64,000 nt of DNA from Saprospiraceae bacterium (GCA_028285085.1 JANQQI010000021.1:50278-114277); one strand, 5' to 3'; positions 45,576 through 55,428 are shown, counted from the first letter of the stretch. Numbers and translations: made by a program. Notes: a model not told the origin generated them from the sequence alone.

Positions 45576-47015
45576 CTAGTAAGATACGCCCAAAGAACGC
45601 AAGGTTTCTTTGTCGAGCTGGCCGATTGGCAAGCCGTTATCTTTTTGGTATTTAGTCAATGCTGATTTGGTTTGACGACCCAGAATGTTATCGATTGGTC
45701 CCGGGCTGTAACCGCGCTCTTTCAGTGCATTTTGGATTTGGCGGATCGTGTAGCTATCCAGTTTGTCACCACACAACACTTCACGCCACTCGGTGAAACC
45801 ACCAGCTTTTACCAGACGACGCTTCGTTACCGTTGCGTACTCCGCAGGAATCTCGATTTCACGAGTATCCGCAGCTGATTTCAATTTGCGGTAGCTACGA
45901 TTGTCGTACTCCGCAGGGATTTCGATTACGCGAGTACAGTCATCACCATTGTCGGTGTAACCATCAGGGCAGCCTTGGCGTACACGCTTCGTTACGGTAC
46001 GGTATTCTGGATCAGCTTCTACAACGCGAGTGCTGGTAGGCTGGTCGATAACGCGCTTCTTGATCGTACGATATTCAGCTGGTACTTCTACTTCGCGAAC
46101 TGAAGCAGGGGTCTTGATGACTCGCTTCGTTACGCTGGCATATTCTGCCGGGATATCAATTTCACGAGTTGTAGCCGGTGTTTTTACCTTGCGGAAAGAA
46201 CGAGTACCGTATTCCGCGGGGATTTCTACAACGCGAGTACAGTCGTCCCCATTGTCGGTATAACCATCTGGACAACCTTGGCGAACTTGCTTAGTCACGG
46301 TACGGTATTCAGCCGGTACTTCAACTAAACACCATACGAGGCAATCCTCAGGATCGGCAGACAAACAATTGCGATCTGCTTTTTTCTTGATCCACTTAGT
46401 GTTAGCTGGCTTGACTTCGATGCGCTCTGTTTCCGTCTTGTATTCCGCAGGAACGCGCTCGATGCGAGACGAGGCTTCCTTAACCAGAACTTGCTCGGAA
46501 GCTGTTTCGTAAGTTGCAGGAGTTGTTTCTACACGCTTTGATGCTTCTTTTACAACCACTTGCTCGGTGACGGTTTCATATTCAGCTGGCACAGGAATTT
46601 TTTGTACACTGGCTTCTTTGACCAGTACTTGTTCTTCGACCGTTTTGTAAGTCGCAGGTACTTCCATGAGTTTGGTACATTTGACACCATCATCATTGTA
46701 GCCAGAAGGACAACCCACACGCATGCGCTCGGTTACCGTTTCGTATTCCGCTTTAACGCGCTCGATGCGTGTTGCCGCTTCTTTTACCAAAACCTGCTCA
46801 GTTACTGACTCGTATTCCGCAGGCACCGTTTCAACTCGCTTAGATGCAGCACGCACCAAAACCTGCTCGGTGACGGTCTCGTACTCATCTGCGATCAAAC
46901 ACTTCGCGTAGCACTTGCCAGGCTCTTGGTTTGGTGGCAAATCACCCGGCTGCGCTGAAGCTACTAGTGCAACCAAGAGAAATGCTGCAGTAATAATTAG
47001 GTTCAATCTTTTCAT
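45576..47015 (-). CDS. Secreted 14-repeat protein with C-terminal peptidoglycan-binding domain
   Basis: A 479-residue protein with a signal peptide (MKRLNLIITAAFLLVALVAS). From Tyr45 it consists of 14 tandem units, basically 23 residues long (YETVTEQVLVKEAS then KRVETVPAE). Three units carry an inserted Cys-pair loop of the form GCPDGYTDNGDDC, and one a longer Cys-rich insert (NCLSADPEDCLVWC). Residues about 418-479 are a PG_binding_1 domain (YTIRQIQNALKERGYSPGPI ... GRQTKSALTKYQ). This architecture suggests a periplasmic or surface stalk tethered to the cell wall; function not known. Every repeat is in frame, arguing against pseudogenisation. Confidence 0.88.
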   Translation of the reverse strand: MKRLNLIITAAFLLVALVASAQPGDLPPNQEPGKCYAKCLIADEYETVTEQVLVRAASKRVETVPAEYESVTEQVLVKEAATRIERVKAEYETVTERMRVGCPSGYNDDGVKCTKLMEVPATYKTVEEQVLVKEASVQKIPVPAEYETVTEQVVVKEASKRVETTPATYETASEQVLVKEASSRIERVPAEYKTETERIEVKPANTKWIKKKADRNCLSADPEDCLVWCLVEVPAEYRTVTKQVRQGCPDGYTDNGDDCTRVVEIPAEYGTRSFRKVKTPATTREIDIPAEYASVTKRVIKTPASVREVEVPAEYRTIKKRVIDQPTSTRVVEADPEYRTVTKRVRQGCPDGYTDNGDDCTRVIEIPAEYDNRSYRKLKSAADTREIEIPAEYATVTKRRLVKAGGFTEWREVLCGDKLDSYTIRQIQNALKERGYSPGPIDNILGRQTKSALTKYQKDNGLPIGQLDKETLRSLGVSY

Positions 47016-47072
47016 AGTTAAGAAAATTGGTTTTGATTAATAAAAATAGTTTTTGATAGAATAGAGATATAT

Positions 47073-47088
47073 CATTAACATGTTAATG
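47073..47088. promoter_or_regulatory. Perfect 16-bp palindrome upstream of the repeat protein
   Basis: CATTAACATGTTAATG lies 58-73 bp before the start of the 45576-47015 gene and after the HD-domain gene's stop. It has the form of a dimeric operator; the protein that binds it is unknown. Confidence 0.45.
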
Positions 47089-47171
47089 TGCTCGGAGAAG
47101 TAAAGAGTGCAGTGTTGTATCAGTTAGACTAGTAGGAAGTTGTTCAGAGGGGTGTAAATACGTTAACAAAT

Positions 47172-48389
47172 TTAGTGTATATTTTTCGGATAACATAGAT
47201 AATGTTTTGTTATTATCCCCGTCGGAATACCGTGTTCGGAAATGTTCGACATGGGTTCTGTGTGGCCATCTTTGAACAGTATTTGAATTTCTTTTTTCGA
47301 AGTACTGTACGCAGAGTTGGTTTCTTGCCCGGCGAAGATTAGGTATTCTGCGTCTGCCTCACTGACCGGGTAAGTTTGCACGACCTTATGACGTAACATT
47401 TCGAGATGGTCACTAGCAAAGGGTTCATTATTGAGGTGGACCCGGAATAAGCGTCTGTCAATGAGAGATTTGGAAAGGAAAGAAAGTATGAAATCGCTAT
47501 GATTGATCCAGGCTTTGAAGGCTGAAATGATATCGTGATCATCGAGCAATGCAAAGTTGTCTAGGAGAGCGCGTCGGTTATTTTGAAAATCTTCGCTGGT
47601 ATAATCCGTATACAAGAACGTGCGCAATGCCGTTGGAACATCCAGCTCGACACCTTGAGTGGCGAGATACTTGGCCCGTTTCAGGCAACGGATCAACATC
47701 TGTTCGGCGGCCAATGAGGTCTTATGGAGATAAACTTGCCAGTACATCAGTCGACGGGCGATCAGGAATTTTTCGATCGAGTAAATCCCTTTTTGTTCGA
47801 CCACCAATGTGCCGTCTTTGACCGATAGCATCTTGATGATGCGATCGTAGCCAATTACGCCTTCGTGTACGCCGGTAAAGAAGCTGTCGCGATTGAGATA
47901 ATCCAAACGATCCATGTCGAGCTGGCCGGAAACCAATTGGTGCAAAAAGCCTTTATGATAACGATCTTCAAAAATTTCAATCGCCAAATCTAGCTTACCC
48001 GAGAATTGCTCATTGAGTTCTTGCATGAATAGAACTGATAAATCTTCGTGGTGGGCATTCACCAGTGTATGTTCAAGGGCGTGGGAAAAGGGACCGTGTC
48101 CAATATCATGGAGTAAAATGGCGATGCAAACGGCGCGGGCTTCGGGCTTGCTAATGTCAATTTTTTTGGAGCGAAGCACACTGATGGCTTGTTGCATCAA
48201 ATGCATGGCCCCCAATGCATGGTGAAAACGCGTATGCAAAGCCCCCGGATACACATAATGGGTTAGTCCTACTTGCTTGATCCGGCGCAGGCGTTGAAAA
48301 TAAGGGTGCTCGATGAGATCGAAAAGAATCCCGTAGGGAATGGAGATGAAACCATAAACGGGATCATTGAAGATTTTCTTTTTATTCAT
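47172..48389 (-). CDS. HD domain phosphohydrolase (dGTPase-like)
   Basis: A 405-residue HD superfamily enzyme. The metal ligands are visible as RFHHALGAMHLM (first His), LLHDIGHGPFSHALEH (HD pair) and, later, LVSGQLDMDRLDYLNRDSFF (Asp). This arrangement matches the SAMHD1/dGTPase-related family in bacteria, for which dNTP or other phosphoester hydrolysis is known; substrate not determined here. It has no signal peptide. An exact -7 box (TAAATTTG on the minus strand, 48440-48447) lies about 50 bp upstream. Confidence 0.92.
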   Translation of the reverse strand: MNKKKIFNDPVYGFISIPYGILFDLIEHPYFQRLRRIKQVGLTHYVYPGALHTRFHHALGAMHLMQQAISVLRSKKIDISKPEARAVCIAILLHDIGHGPFSHALEHTLVNAHHEDLSVLFMQELNEQFSGKLDLAIEIFEDRYHKGFLHQLVSGQLDMDRLDYLNRDSFFTGVHEGVIGYDRIIKMLSVKDGTLVVEQKGIYSIEKFLIARRLMYWQVYLHKTSLAAEQMLIRCLKRAKYLATQGVELDVPTALRTFLYTDYTSEDFQNNRRALLDNFALLDDHDIISAFKAWINHSDFILSFLSKSLIDRRLFRVHLNNEPFASDHLEMLRHKVVQTYPVSEADAEYLIFAGQETNSAYSTSKKEIQILFKDGHTEPMSNISEHGIPTGIITKHYLCYPKNIH

Positions 48390-48439
48390 GCCTGCTAACT
48401 CGTTTGGTTGTTGTACGCATAGACTAAGCTTGCGTGTTG

Positions 48440-48447
48440 CAAATTTA
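48440..48447 (-). promoter_or_regulatory. Probable -7 box for the HD-domain gene
   Basis: On the minus strand the sequence is TAAATTTG, an exact TAnnTTTG match, about 50 bp before the ATG at 48389. No clear -33 TTTG is present. The rest of 48390-48688 shows no other gene or signal. Confidence 0.5.
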
Positions 48448-48688
48448 ATCTCCTTCTTCGATAATTTTGGCAGACGAAGAAAAAGAAGCCCAAAAAGTCC
48501 CTAATCTAGATTATGGTTAAATCAGTTCTCTATTAAAATAAGCGCTCAATAAACCTGACCGGGACAGACTTGTTCTTTTTTTTATACAAATACTTATTGT
48601 ACAAAAATAAGGTAGTGAAACATGGCGTTTGGAAAAAGACTTGTAACTTGACTCCTGACTATTAAGAATAACCCGTAAACCAGCTAAA

Positions 48689-50245
48689 ATGGAAAAAATA
48701 AAAATCCTGTGGGCAGACGATGAGATTGATTTGTTGAAACCTCAGATGATGTTCCTGGAAAAAAGAGGCTATGATGTGGTCACTGTGACCAATGGACATG
48801 ATGCACTCGAAGAATGCGAAGAGACCAATGATATTGATGTCGTTTTTCTGGATGAATCCATGCCGGGACTAACCGGACTCGAAACACTCTCACGTATCAA
48901 AGAAGTAAAACCACACCTCCCAGTGGTGATGATTACCAAAAATGAAGCAGAAAACGTAATGGAGGAGGCCATCGGTGCACAAATCAGTGATTATCTGATC
49001 AAGCCGGTGAATCCCAACCAGATTCTGCTGACCCTCAAGAAAATTATCGATAGTAAGCGATTGGTGCAGGAGAGCACTTCTTCTGATTATCAGCAGGAAT
49101 TCCGACAAATTCTGATGCAAATCAATAGCGGGCTGGATTTTCGTGAATGGGCGGAAGTATACAAAAAGATCATCAGCTGGGAGCTAAAAATCCAAGAATC
49201 CAACTCTACGCAGATGGGCGATATTCTCGCCATGCAAAAGAGTGAGGCCAATTCGGAGTTTTCAAAATTTGTGGTAAAACGCTACCAAGACTGGGTAAAC
49301 GAGGAGATCGAAGCTCCAGTGATGTCCTACAATCTGATGCGCCATAAGGTGTTCACTCAGATGAAATCGGATAAGCCGACCATTATGCTGCTGCTCGATA
49401 ATCTGCGCTTTGACCAGTGGAAAACGATCGAACCAATCGTTACGGAATTTTTCCGGGTTGAGGAGGAAGATTTCTTTTACAGCATTTTACCGACTTCGAC
49501 TCAGTACAGCCGCAACGCTATTTTTTCGGGTATGATGCCCGCGGAGATTGCTAAGCATTACCCTGATTGGTGGCGCAACGATAATGAAAGTGGCGGTAAG
49601 AATTTGCACGAGCACGATCTATTGGGCGAACAGATTCGACGTACTTTCCGCAAGGAGATCAAGTTCGACTATCATAAGATCACCAATGTTCATTATGCTA
49701 AACAGTTGCAGGATAATATTCTCAACTATTTGCACAACGATTTGACGGTTATTGTGTACAACTTCATCGATATGTTGTCGCACGCTCGTACGGAGATGGA
49801 GGTATTGAAAGAATTAGCCGGGGATGAGGCGGCCTATCGTTCGTTGACGCGTTCTTGGTTTGAGCATTCGCCGCTTTGGGTAGCTCTGCAAAAGGCCGCC
49901 GAGCGTGATGTACAATTGATTATTGCTACGGATCACGGTACGATCCGCGTGAAGCAGCCTTCAAAAGTGGTTGGGGACCGTGAAACGACGACTAACTTGC
50001 GTTATAAAGTAGGTCGTAATTTACAGTATGAAAAACGTGATGTGCTCGATTTCCGCGATCCGCATAAAGTCGGTTTGCCAAGACCAAATGTGAGCTCAAC
50101 TTTCATTTTCGCAAAGGAGGACAAGTTCTTCCTTTATCCTAACAACTATAATCATTATAATAATTACTATCGCAACACTTTCCAGCATGGTGGTATCTCT
50201 CTGGAAGAGATCATCTGCCCGGTGGTAAAACTCAGCGCGAAGTAA
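48689..50245 (+). CDS. porX: PorX-type response regulator with PglZ domain
   Basis: A 518-residue two-domain protein. The receiver domain (1-125) has acidic residues Asp10-Asp11 (ILWADDEIDLLKPQ), phospho-acceptor Asp55 (VVFLDESMPG) and the Lys of DYLIKPVNP. A helical linker is followed by an alkaline-phosphatase-like PglZ domain from about 225: IMLLLDNLRFDQWKTIEPIV, LPTSTQYSRNAIFSGMMPAE and LIIATDHGTIRVKQPS. PorX with the sensor PorY controls type IX secretion genes; its PglZ domain hydrolyses oligonucleotides in studied species. No PorY lies nearby. It ends in an intrinsic terminator. Confidence 0.95.
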   Translation: MEKIKILWADDEIDLLKPQMMFLEKRGYDVVTVTNGHDALEECEETNDIDVVFLDESMPGLTGLETLSRIKEVKPHLPVVMITKNEAENVMEEAIGAQISDYLIKPVNPNQILLTLKKIIDSKRLVQESTSSDYQQEFRQILMQINSGLDFREWAEVYKKIISWELKIQESNSTQMGDILAMQKSEANSEFSKFVVKRYQDWVNEEIEAPVMSYNLMRHKVFTQMKSDKPTIMLLLDNLRFDQWKTIEPIVTEFFRVEEEDFFYSILPTSTQYSRNAIFSGMMPAEIAKHYPDWWRNDNESGGKNLHEHDLLGEQIRRTFRKEIKFDYHKITNVHYAKQLQDNILNYLHNDLTVIVYNFIDMLSHARTEMEVLKELAGDEAAYRSLTRSWFEHSPLWVALQKAAERDVQLIIATDHGTIRVKQPSKVVGDRETTTNLRYKVGRNLQYEKRDVLDFRDPHKVGLPRPNVSSTFIFAKEDKFFLYPNNYNHYNNYYRNTFQHGGISLEEIICPVVKLSAK

Positions 50246-50269
50246 GGAAAATCAATGAAAAGATGAATA

Positions 50270-50300
50270 AAGCCTCTTACCGTTTAGGTGAGGGGCTTTT
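50270..50300 (+). terminator. Intrinsic terminator of porX
   Basis: AAGCCTCTTACC (50270-50281) pairs with GGTGAGGGGCTT (50287-50298), using two G-U pairs, then a short T-run. It lies just before the convergent gene's stop. Confidence 0.8.
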
Positions 50301-50304
50301 CAAT

Positions 50305-51276
50305 TTACTCAAAAGCCGAAAAGCGGACGATTTGTCCATTCTCACCGACAAGATATCCTGTGTCTTCAATGACAAAAACATCGTAGAAATCCACGTTGGG
50401 CAGATCTTTCACGATGGCCCAGTCCTCACCGCCATTGGTGGTTTGCCAAAGCAAGCCCCCTTCACCACAGATATAGCCACGATCGGCATCGACGAAGTGC
50501 ATCGCTAAGAAAGGTTTATCGGAGACCGTGATTTGATCTCCGCCGCGTAAGCGATCCCAGCTTTCACCGGCATCGGTTGTTTTGAGAAGTGTCCCGTTGT
50601 AGCCAATGATATAGCCAGTGCGACTATTAACAAATTGGACTTCACGGAAATAATCCCCTGTGGTTTCGGAAGGTGCCCAGGTTAAGCCACCGTCGGTAGA
50701 GCGTAAAATCAAACCGTAGCCAACGGCATGAATTGTCTTTTCATCGGAATAGGTAACTGATTCGAGTTGGTTATCCAGCGTATCAGTGGCGACAGTAGCG
50801 TAATTGTCACCAAGCGTCATGATGACGCCGATGCTAAAAGCTTCTCCGCCAACGACAACGCCGCGCTGCGCTTCGTAGAAGTCAACACCGCGTAAGATAT
50901 TCCAGCGCGGCAGCCGATGAAATTGCCAATTATCGGGCTTTTGTTCGAATAGATACCCATCGATACCTACAATATGGCCAGTACCATCCGGTAGAAAATC
51001 TATTCCAAAAAATTGCTTGTTGGCAATTGAATCAACCTGCCAGTTATTGCCACCATCGTAAGTATGCAGCATAATACCTAAATACCAAGTGTCGCCACCA
51101 ACGGCGTAACCAGTGTCGGCATGGGTGAAATGGACGGCTGTGAGGTTGTGGCTGGTGCCAGAGTTTAAGTTATCCCAGGATAAGCTGATTTTCTCTTTTT
51201 TGCAGGACAAAAAAGCAGTTAAACCAATGATCAAACAAAGATAAATCAGACGACGATCCATACGTGATACCTTCAT
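50305..51276 (-). CDS. YCF48/BNR-repeat lipoprotein
   Basis: A 323-residue beta-propeller lipoprotein. The lipobox is AFLSC (signal MKVSRMDRRLIYLCLIIGLT; a second ATG at 51261 is equally possible). Repeats of about 45 residues have the form YIIGYNGTLLKTTDAGESWD and YICGEGGLLWQTTNGGEDWA, the Ycf48-like/BNR pattern. Ycf48 in cyanobacteria assists photosystem II assembly; bacterial homologues outside phototrophs have no set role. Convergent with porX. Confidence 0.88.
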   Translation of the reverse strand: MKVSRMDRRLIYLCLIIGLTAFLSCKKEKISLSWDNLNSGTSHNLTAVHFTHADTGYAVGGDTWYLGIMLHTYDGGNNWQVDSIANKQFFGIDFLPDGTGHIVGIDGYLFEQKPDNWQFHRLPRWNILRGVDFYEAQRGVVVGGEAFSIGVIMTLGDNYATVATDTLDNQLESVTYSDEKTIHAVGYGLILRSTDGGLTWAPSETTGDYFREVQFVNSRTGYIIGYNGTLLKTTDAGESWDRLRGGDQITVSDKPFLAMHFVDADRGYICGEGGLLWQTTNGGEDWAIVKDLPNVDFYDVFVIEDTGYLVGENGQIVRFSAFE

Positions 51277-51381
51277 GATTTAGTTATAGCCCATGAAGAT
51301 AGATAATGATCAAATGCGGTGCACTACTTTCGGGCCGTAAAATCGTCACTCAGCGGTCATTAGGCCCCTAGGGTAGAGATT

Positions 51382-51975
51382 TTAATCATTATTGCGGGTG
51401 CTGTCCTTGGCTAGATTTTGGTTCGCGTCGGGAGCAGCGTCACCACTATGAGATGGGGGCGTGTTGAGTTTTTTCTTATCGACCCGGCGTGGAGATACTG
51501 GAAAGGCAGCACTACCGTAGTGGGTAAACTTGTCGTCGTAGACGAGTGGAAATTTATAATGATTCATGAAGCTAGACAGGAAGGCGGCTACTTCCACCAC
51601 ATCAACGTTACGAGAACTCGGCTTGAGGTGGAAGGCGATGTGCTCGATGCTACCGTCATTGTTCCAAAAAACATTGAGCCAGAGCTGAATACCTTTAATT
51701 TCGTAGTCGATCTCATCGGCAAAGACTTCCATTTCTTCGAGCATGCTGCGCCATTTTTTGAAGGCTAATTTCATGTCATCGCCGCAGGCAGACAAAAGCA
51801 ATGTTTGATATTCTACATTGAGCTGCTCGTAAGCACTTTCGTGCTCTCCGAGGATAAATACTTTGGGTAATGCTTGTTGACTAACAACGGATTGAGGCGC
51901 TTGAGCCGCTAGTGGAGCCGTCATTAAACAGCAAAGTAGAAACAGTAGATGATGAGGGGCGAAAATAGGTTTCAT
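51382..51975 (-). CDS. Secreted protein of unknown function
   Basis: A 197-residue protein with a signal peptide (MKPIFAPHHLLFLLCCLMTA, cleavage near PLAAQ). The mature part is mixed alpha/beta (VEYQTLLLSACGDDMKLAFK, IQLWLNVFWNNDGSIEHIAF) with a Lys-rich, disordered C-terminal tail (DKKKLNTPPSHSGDAAPDAN). The motif IEHIAFHLKPSSRNVDVVEV resembles TonB-like C-terminal strands, but the family is not certain. Stand-alone gene. Confidence 0.7.
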   Translation of the reverse strand: MKPIFAPHHLLFLLCCLMTAPLAAQAPQSVVSQQALPKVFILGEHESAYEQLNVEYQTLLLSACGDDMKLAFKKWRSMLEEMEVFADEIDYEIKGIQLWLNVFWNNDGSIEHIAFHLKPSSRNVDVVEVAAFLSSFMNHYKFPLVYDDKFTHYGSAAFPVSPRRVDKKKLNTPPSHSGDAAPDANQNLAKDSTRNND

Positions 51976-52634
51976 ATAAATTTAGTCCTTCTTTTATACT
52001 TCGTCAATTTAATTCAAGTCATTTGACAGAATAATCAACGGTTTCTCTCTTAAAAAAATTCGAAATAGGTAAATCGATATTTTACCGTCTCTTATCAAGC
52101 CTTTAATATATTACGAACGGCAATAATATTGCCAGAAGTATTTAATTGCCTGTTTAGGTCAAATAAATAGTTCGCTTACTTCTGATTATTAGCATTTGAG
52201 TGCCTCAGCAAGTATAATTCCAATCGTACAATATAAATTAGGTGTTTCTCCTGGGCTGGCAATTTCGCCTCAAAGTACGTAAAATCACCGAAAATTGAAG
52301 CATCGTTCCCCACTTGCTTTATCAAAATCGTGAATTTCGCTTGAGAAGGGTCTTCTTCAAAATGGATTATATGGCTGGAGAGATAGTGAAAATAATTTCA
52401 AAAAAGGTGTATTGTTTCTTATCCGTCCGTGTGACAGTACCTCGAAAAAAGAGTCTTTTTATTAAAAGTGATCTTCCACGCCATTAGTTTATGACTACTC
52501 GACATAATTTCAATGCGCTTAATGACAACTTACATTAGACTTTTTAATGATACCATTAGTAGAAGAAAAATGGGTTTTATGACCAATTTTACTACTTTCG
52601 GGCACTTTAGAGAACACTAAATTCCTTTTAATAC
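51976..52634. other. Long intergenic region, 659 bp
   Basis: AT-rich, with no supported gene. It has a short inverted repeat GGCAAT / ATTGCC (52119-52124 and 52128-52133) and a near-consensus -7 box (TACTTTCG, 52593-52600) that would serve the S9 peptidase gene. Nothing else recognised. Confidence 0.5.
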
Positions 52635-54677
52635 ATGAAAACAAAATTTAATCTTCTTACATTCCTTATTATAATAGGAATTTATGCCTGTCAAAATCAA
52701 GCAACAACAATGAAAGACGAATCAACTGCTATGGAATCGGAAGTAGCTGACGAGCAAGCACAAACGCTCCCCGGTGATCCTGCTCTTCCTACTTCTACCG
52801 AAGAATTACAAGCCCTGATCGACCTGTCAAAAGGAAATTTCAAATATCCGGTTGAAGACTTTTTTCGTAATCCAGAGAAGACGCGATATCAACTCTCTCC
52901 CGATGGGACTCATTTTTCGTATGTAGGTCCTTATGAGCGCCGCCAAAATATCTTTGTTCAGAAGATTGGATCGGATGAGGCTGTTCGTATTACGAGTGAA
53001 ACTGACCGGGATATTGCTGGTTATTTTTGGGCTAATGACAACCGTATCCTCTACATTAAAGACAGCGGTGGAGATGAGAATTTCCTACTTTATGCGGTCG
53101 ATAAAGATGGAACTAATGCGAAGGATTTGACCCCTTTCGAGAAGGTTCGTATCGATATCATCGATGATTTAGAGGATATCGACTCGGAAATTATTATCGG
53201 AATGAATAAGAACAATCCACAATTGTTTGAACCTTATCGACTGAATATTGAGAGTGGCGAATTGGAGCAAATTGCCAATAATACCAATCCGGTTGAACCC
53301 ATCGATAGTTGGATGACGGACCACGAAGGTAAACTGCGAGTGGCTTCCAAAGTTGTGGATGGTACCAATACGACTTTATTGTATAGAGATAAGGAGTCAG
53401 AGGATTTCCGGGAGGTCATGACGACTGATTTTCGCGAAGGGGTGCAACCGCTATTTTTTGAATTCGATAATAGTAGCATCGTCTATGTGTCTTCGAACCT
53501 CGATCGCGATAAGAGCGTCATTGTTCGTTTCGATATGAATACGGGTAAGGAAGTCGGAGAGCCTATTTTCCAACATCCAGAGGTTGATGTCTCAGATTTA
53601 TTTTTCTCGCGTAAGCGTAAAGTACTGACGGGCATCAGCTATAATACAGCGAAGCAACATTATCACTTTTTAGATGATCAGCGCGAAGCTCTCCAAAAAC
53701 GACTGGAACAGGAGCTAGGTGATTACGAAATCTATGTGACGAGCAGTAATAAGGCAGAAGATAAATTCATGGTGCGTACTTACAGCGATCGTTCCCTGGG
53801 AGCCTATTACTTTTATGATAAAGCCACCGATAAGCTGGAAAAACTAGCGGAGGTCAGTCCCTGGATCAGCGAAGAGGATATGGCAGAGATGAAGCCTATC
53901 CAATACAAAAGTCGCGATGGACTGACAATTAATGGTTACTTGACCCTCCCTAAAGTCACCAATCCAAAAAAATTACCAGTCATTATTAACCCGCACGGAG
54001 GACCTTGGTACCGTGATAGTTGGGGTTTCAATCCGGAGGTGCAATTGTTGGCTAGTCGGGGTTACGCCGTTTTGCAAATGAATTTCCGCGGCAGTACCGG
54101 CTACGGCCGTGATTTCTGGGAGAAGAGCTTCAAGCAGTGGGGCAAAACGATGCAGGACGATATTACCGATGGTGTACAGTGGCTAATCCGGGAAGAAATC
54201 GCTGATCCCGAGCGCATTGCCATCTACGGCGGTAGTTATGGGGGTTATGCGACTCTGGCAGGGGTGACTTTTACACCTGATTTATACGCTTGTGCCGTTG
54301 ATTATGTAGGCGTGTCGAACTTGTTTACTTTCATGGAGACGATCCCGCCATATTGGAAGCCATACTTGGAAATGATGTACACTATGGTCGGTAATCCTGA
54401 GTCGGATAGTCTATTGATGGCTGAAGCATCACCCGCCATGCATACGGATAAGATCAAAACCCCACTCTTTGTGATTCAGGGCGCTAATGACCCTCGGGTG
54501 AATATTGATGAGTCGGATCAGATCGTGCGTTCGCTCCGCACCCGCAATATTGATGTACCCTACTTAGTGAAATACGATGAAGGCCACGGCTTTCATAACG
54601 AAGAAAACCGTTTTGAGTCTTACAAGGCCATGGTTGGCTTTTTTGCCAAGCATTTGAAGCCGGACTTGAAAGGGTAA
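52635..54677 (+). CDS. S9 family prolyl oligopeptidase, lipoprotein
   Basis: A 680-residue peptidase. The lipobox IYACQ (MKTKFNLLTFLIIIGIYACQ) places lipid on Cys19. A seven-bladed propeller domain (about 90-420) is followed by the alpha/beta hydrolase domain. Catalytic triad: Ser534 (YGGSYGGYATLAG), Asp619 (IQGANDPRVNIDES) and His651 (DEGHGFHNEENR). HGGP (INPHGGPWYRDSWG) forms the oxyanion region. Closest to acylaminoacyl-peptidase/DPP subfamilies. It should act on short peptides at the cell surface or in the periplasm. Ended by a perfect 36-bp palindromic terminator. Confidence 0.95.
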   Translation: MKTKFNLLTFLIIIGIYACQNQATTMKDESTAMESEVADEQAQTLPGDPALPTSTEELQALIDLSKGNFKYPVEDFFRNPEKTRYQLSPDGTHFSYVGPYERRQNIFVQKIGSDEAVRITSETDRDIAGYFWANDNRILYIKDSGGDENFLLYAVDKDGTNAKDLTPFEKVRIDIIDDLEDIDSEIIIGMNKNNPQLFEPYRLNIESGELEQIANNTNPVEPIDSWMTDHEGKLRVASKVVDGTNTTLLYRDKESEDFREVMTTDFREGVQPLFFEFDNSSIVYVSSNLDRDKSVIVRFDMNTGKEVGEPIFQHPEVDVSDLFFSRKRKVLTGISYNTAKQHYHFLDDQREALQKRLEQELGDYEIYVTSSNKAEDKFMVRTYSDRSLGAYYFYDKATDKLEKLAEVSPWISEEDMAEMKPIQYKSRDGLTINGYLTLPKVTNPKKLPVIINPHGGPWYRDSWGFNPEVQLLASRGYAVLQMNFRGSTGYGRDFWEKSFKQWGKTMQDDITDGVQWLIREEIADPERIAIYGGSYGGYATLAGVTFTPDLYACAVDYVGVSNLFTFMETIPPYWKPYLEMMYTMVGNPESDSLLMAEASPAMHTDKIKTPLFVIQGANDPRVNIDESDQIVRSLRTRNIDVPYLVKYDEGHGFHNEENRFESYKAMVGFFAKHLKPDLKG

Positions 54678-54699
54678 GCATTTTCTGTCCAATCTTCTC

Positions 54700-54735
54700 C
54701 ACAAGATTTTCCACAGTACTGTGGAAAATCTTGTG
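54700..54735 (+). terminator. Terminator of the S9 peptidase gene
   Basis: CACAAGATTTTCCACAG (54700-54716), TA, CTGTGGAAAATCTTGTG (54719-54735): a fully palindromic 36 bp, followed by TTATTTTA. It would serve the plus-strand gene. Confidence 0.9.
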
Positions 54736-54822
54736 TTATTTTATACCTACCATCGTCAAAAGTGGGCCTATCGTCTAAAATTGGCACCTTTTCAGCAATA
54801 ATACCTTAAATTGCAGGCTGTT

Positions 54823-55428
54823 ATGGTAATTGACATCATCTTTGGTATCACGCTCCTTTATGGCTTTTACCTGGGCTTTTCGAAGGGTATTATCCAAACG
54901 GTCTTCACTTTGCTATCGGTTATCTTTGGCTTGATGGCGGCCTTTAAGTTTGGGCCTGCTACCGCCGAATTCCTCAAACATGTCTTCAATAATGATAACC
55001 CCCTGATGTTCCTGGCGGGCTCTCTACTGGCTTTTGTAGGGATAATGATTATAATTCGGATGTTTGCCCGAGGGATGGAAGGCCTCCTCAAAACGGCTAA
55101 CATTAACGTGATTAATCAATTTGCGGGTGGAGCACTATTAGCTGGTGCAATGGCTTTGCTCTTTAGTGTGTTACTCTGGTTTGGTGACCAGGCGCGGCTG
55201 GTAGATACCAAAACCAAACAGGCCTCCATGACTTACCCTTATCTCGAAGAAATGCCCGGTCAAGCTCGACTCATCGCCGAGCGCTTCAAACCTTTGTTCA
55301 AAGATTTCTGGGATCAATCCCTGGATATGATGGACCGTTTGGAGCGGATCAGTTTAGAGCGAGAGGAAAATCACAATGTCTTCGATCTACCCGACGAGGA
55401 AGGCGCTACTTCAGATAATTCCAACTAG
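54823..55428 (+). CDS. CvpA family membrane protein
   Basis: A 201-residue protein starting at the ATG at 54823 (MVIDIIFGITLLYGFYLGFS). Four membrane helices are seen (about 1-20, 25-45, 60-80 and 105-125), with the CvpA motif YLGFSKGIIQTVFTLLSVIF. The C-terminal part is a cytoplasmic, amphipathic tail (FKPLFKDFWDQSLDMMDRLE). CvpA is linked to colicin V production and envelope stress; its exact function is unresolved. Co-directional with the DUF819 gene 152 bp downstream. Confidence 0.9.
   Translation: MVIDIIFGITLLYGFYLGFSKGIIQTVFTLLSVIFGLMAAFKFGPATAEFLKHVFNNDNPLMFLAGSLLAFVGIMIIIRMFARGMEGLLKTANINVINQFAGGALLAGAMALLFSVLLWFGDQARLVDTKTKQASMTYPYLEEMPGQARLIAERFKPLFKDFWDQSLDMMDRLERISLEREENHNVFDLPDEEGATSDNSN

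Noticed and set aside
45576..47015. Regular DNA repeats resembling a CRISPR array
   Set aside because: The periodicity is 69 bp, in one uninterrupted reading frame with a signal peptide and PG-binding end; the repeats are protein repeats, and there are no unique spacers of constant length.
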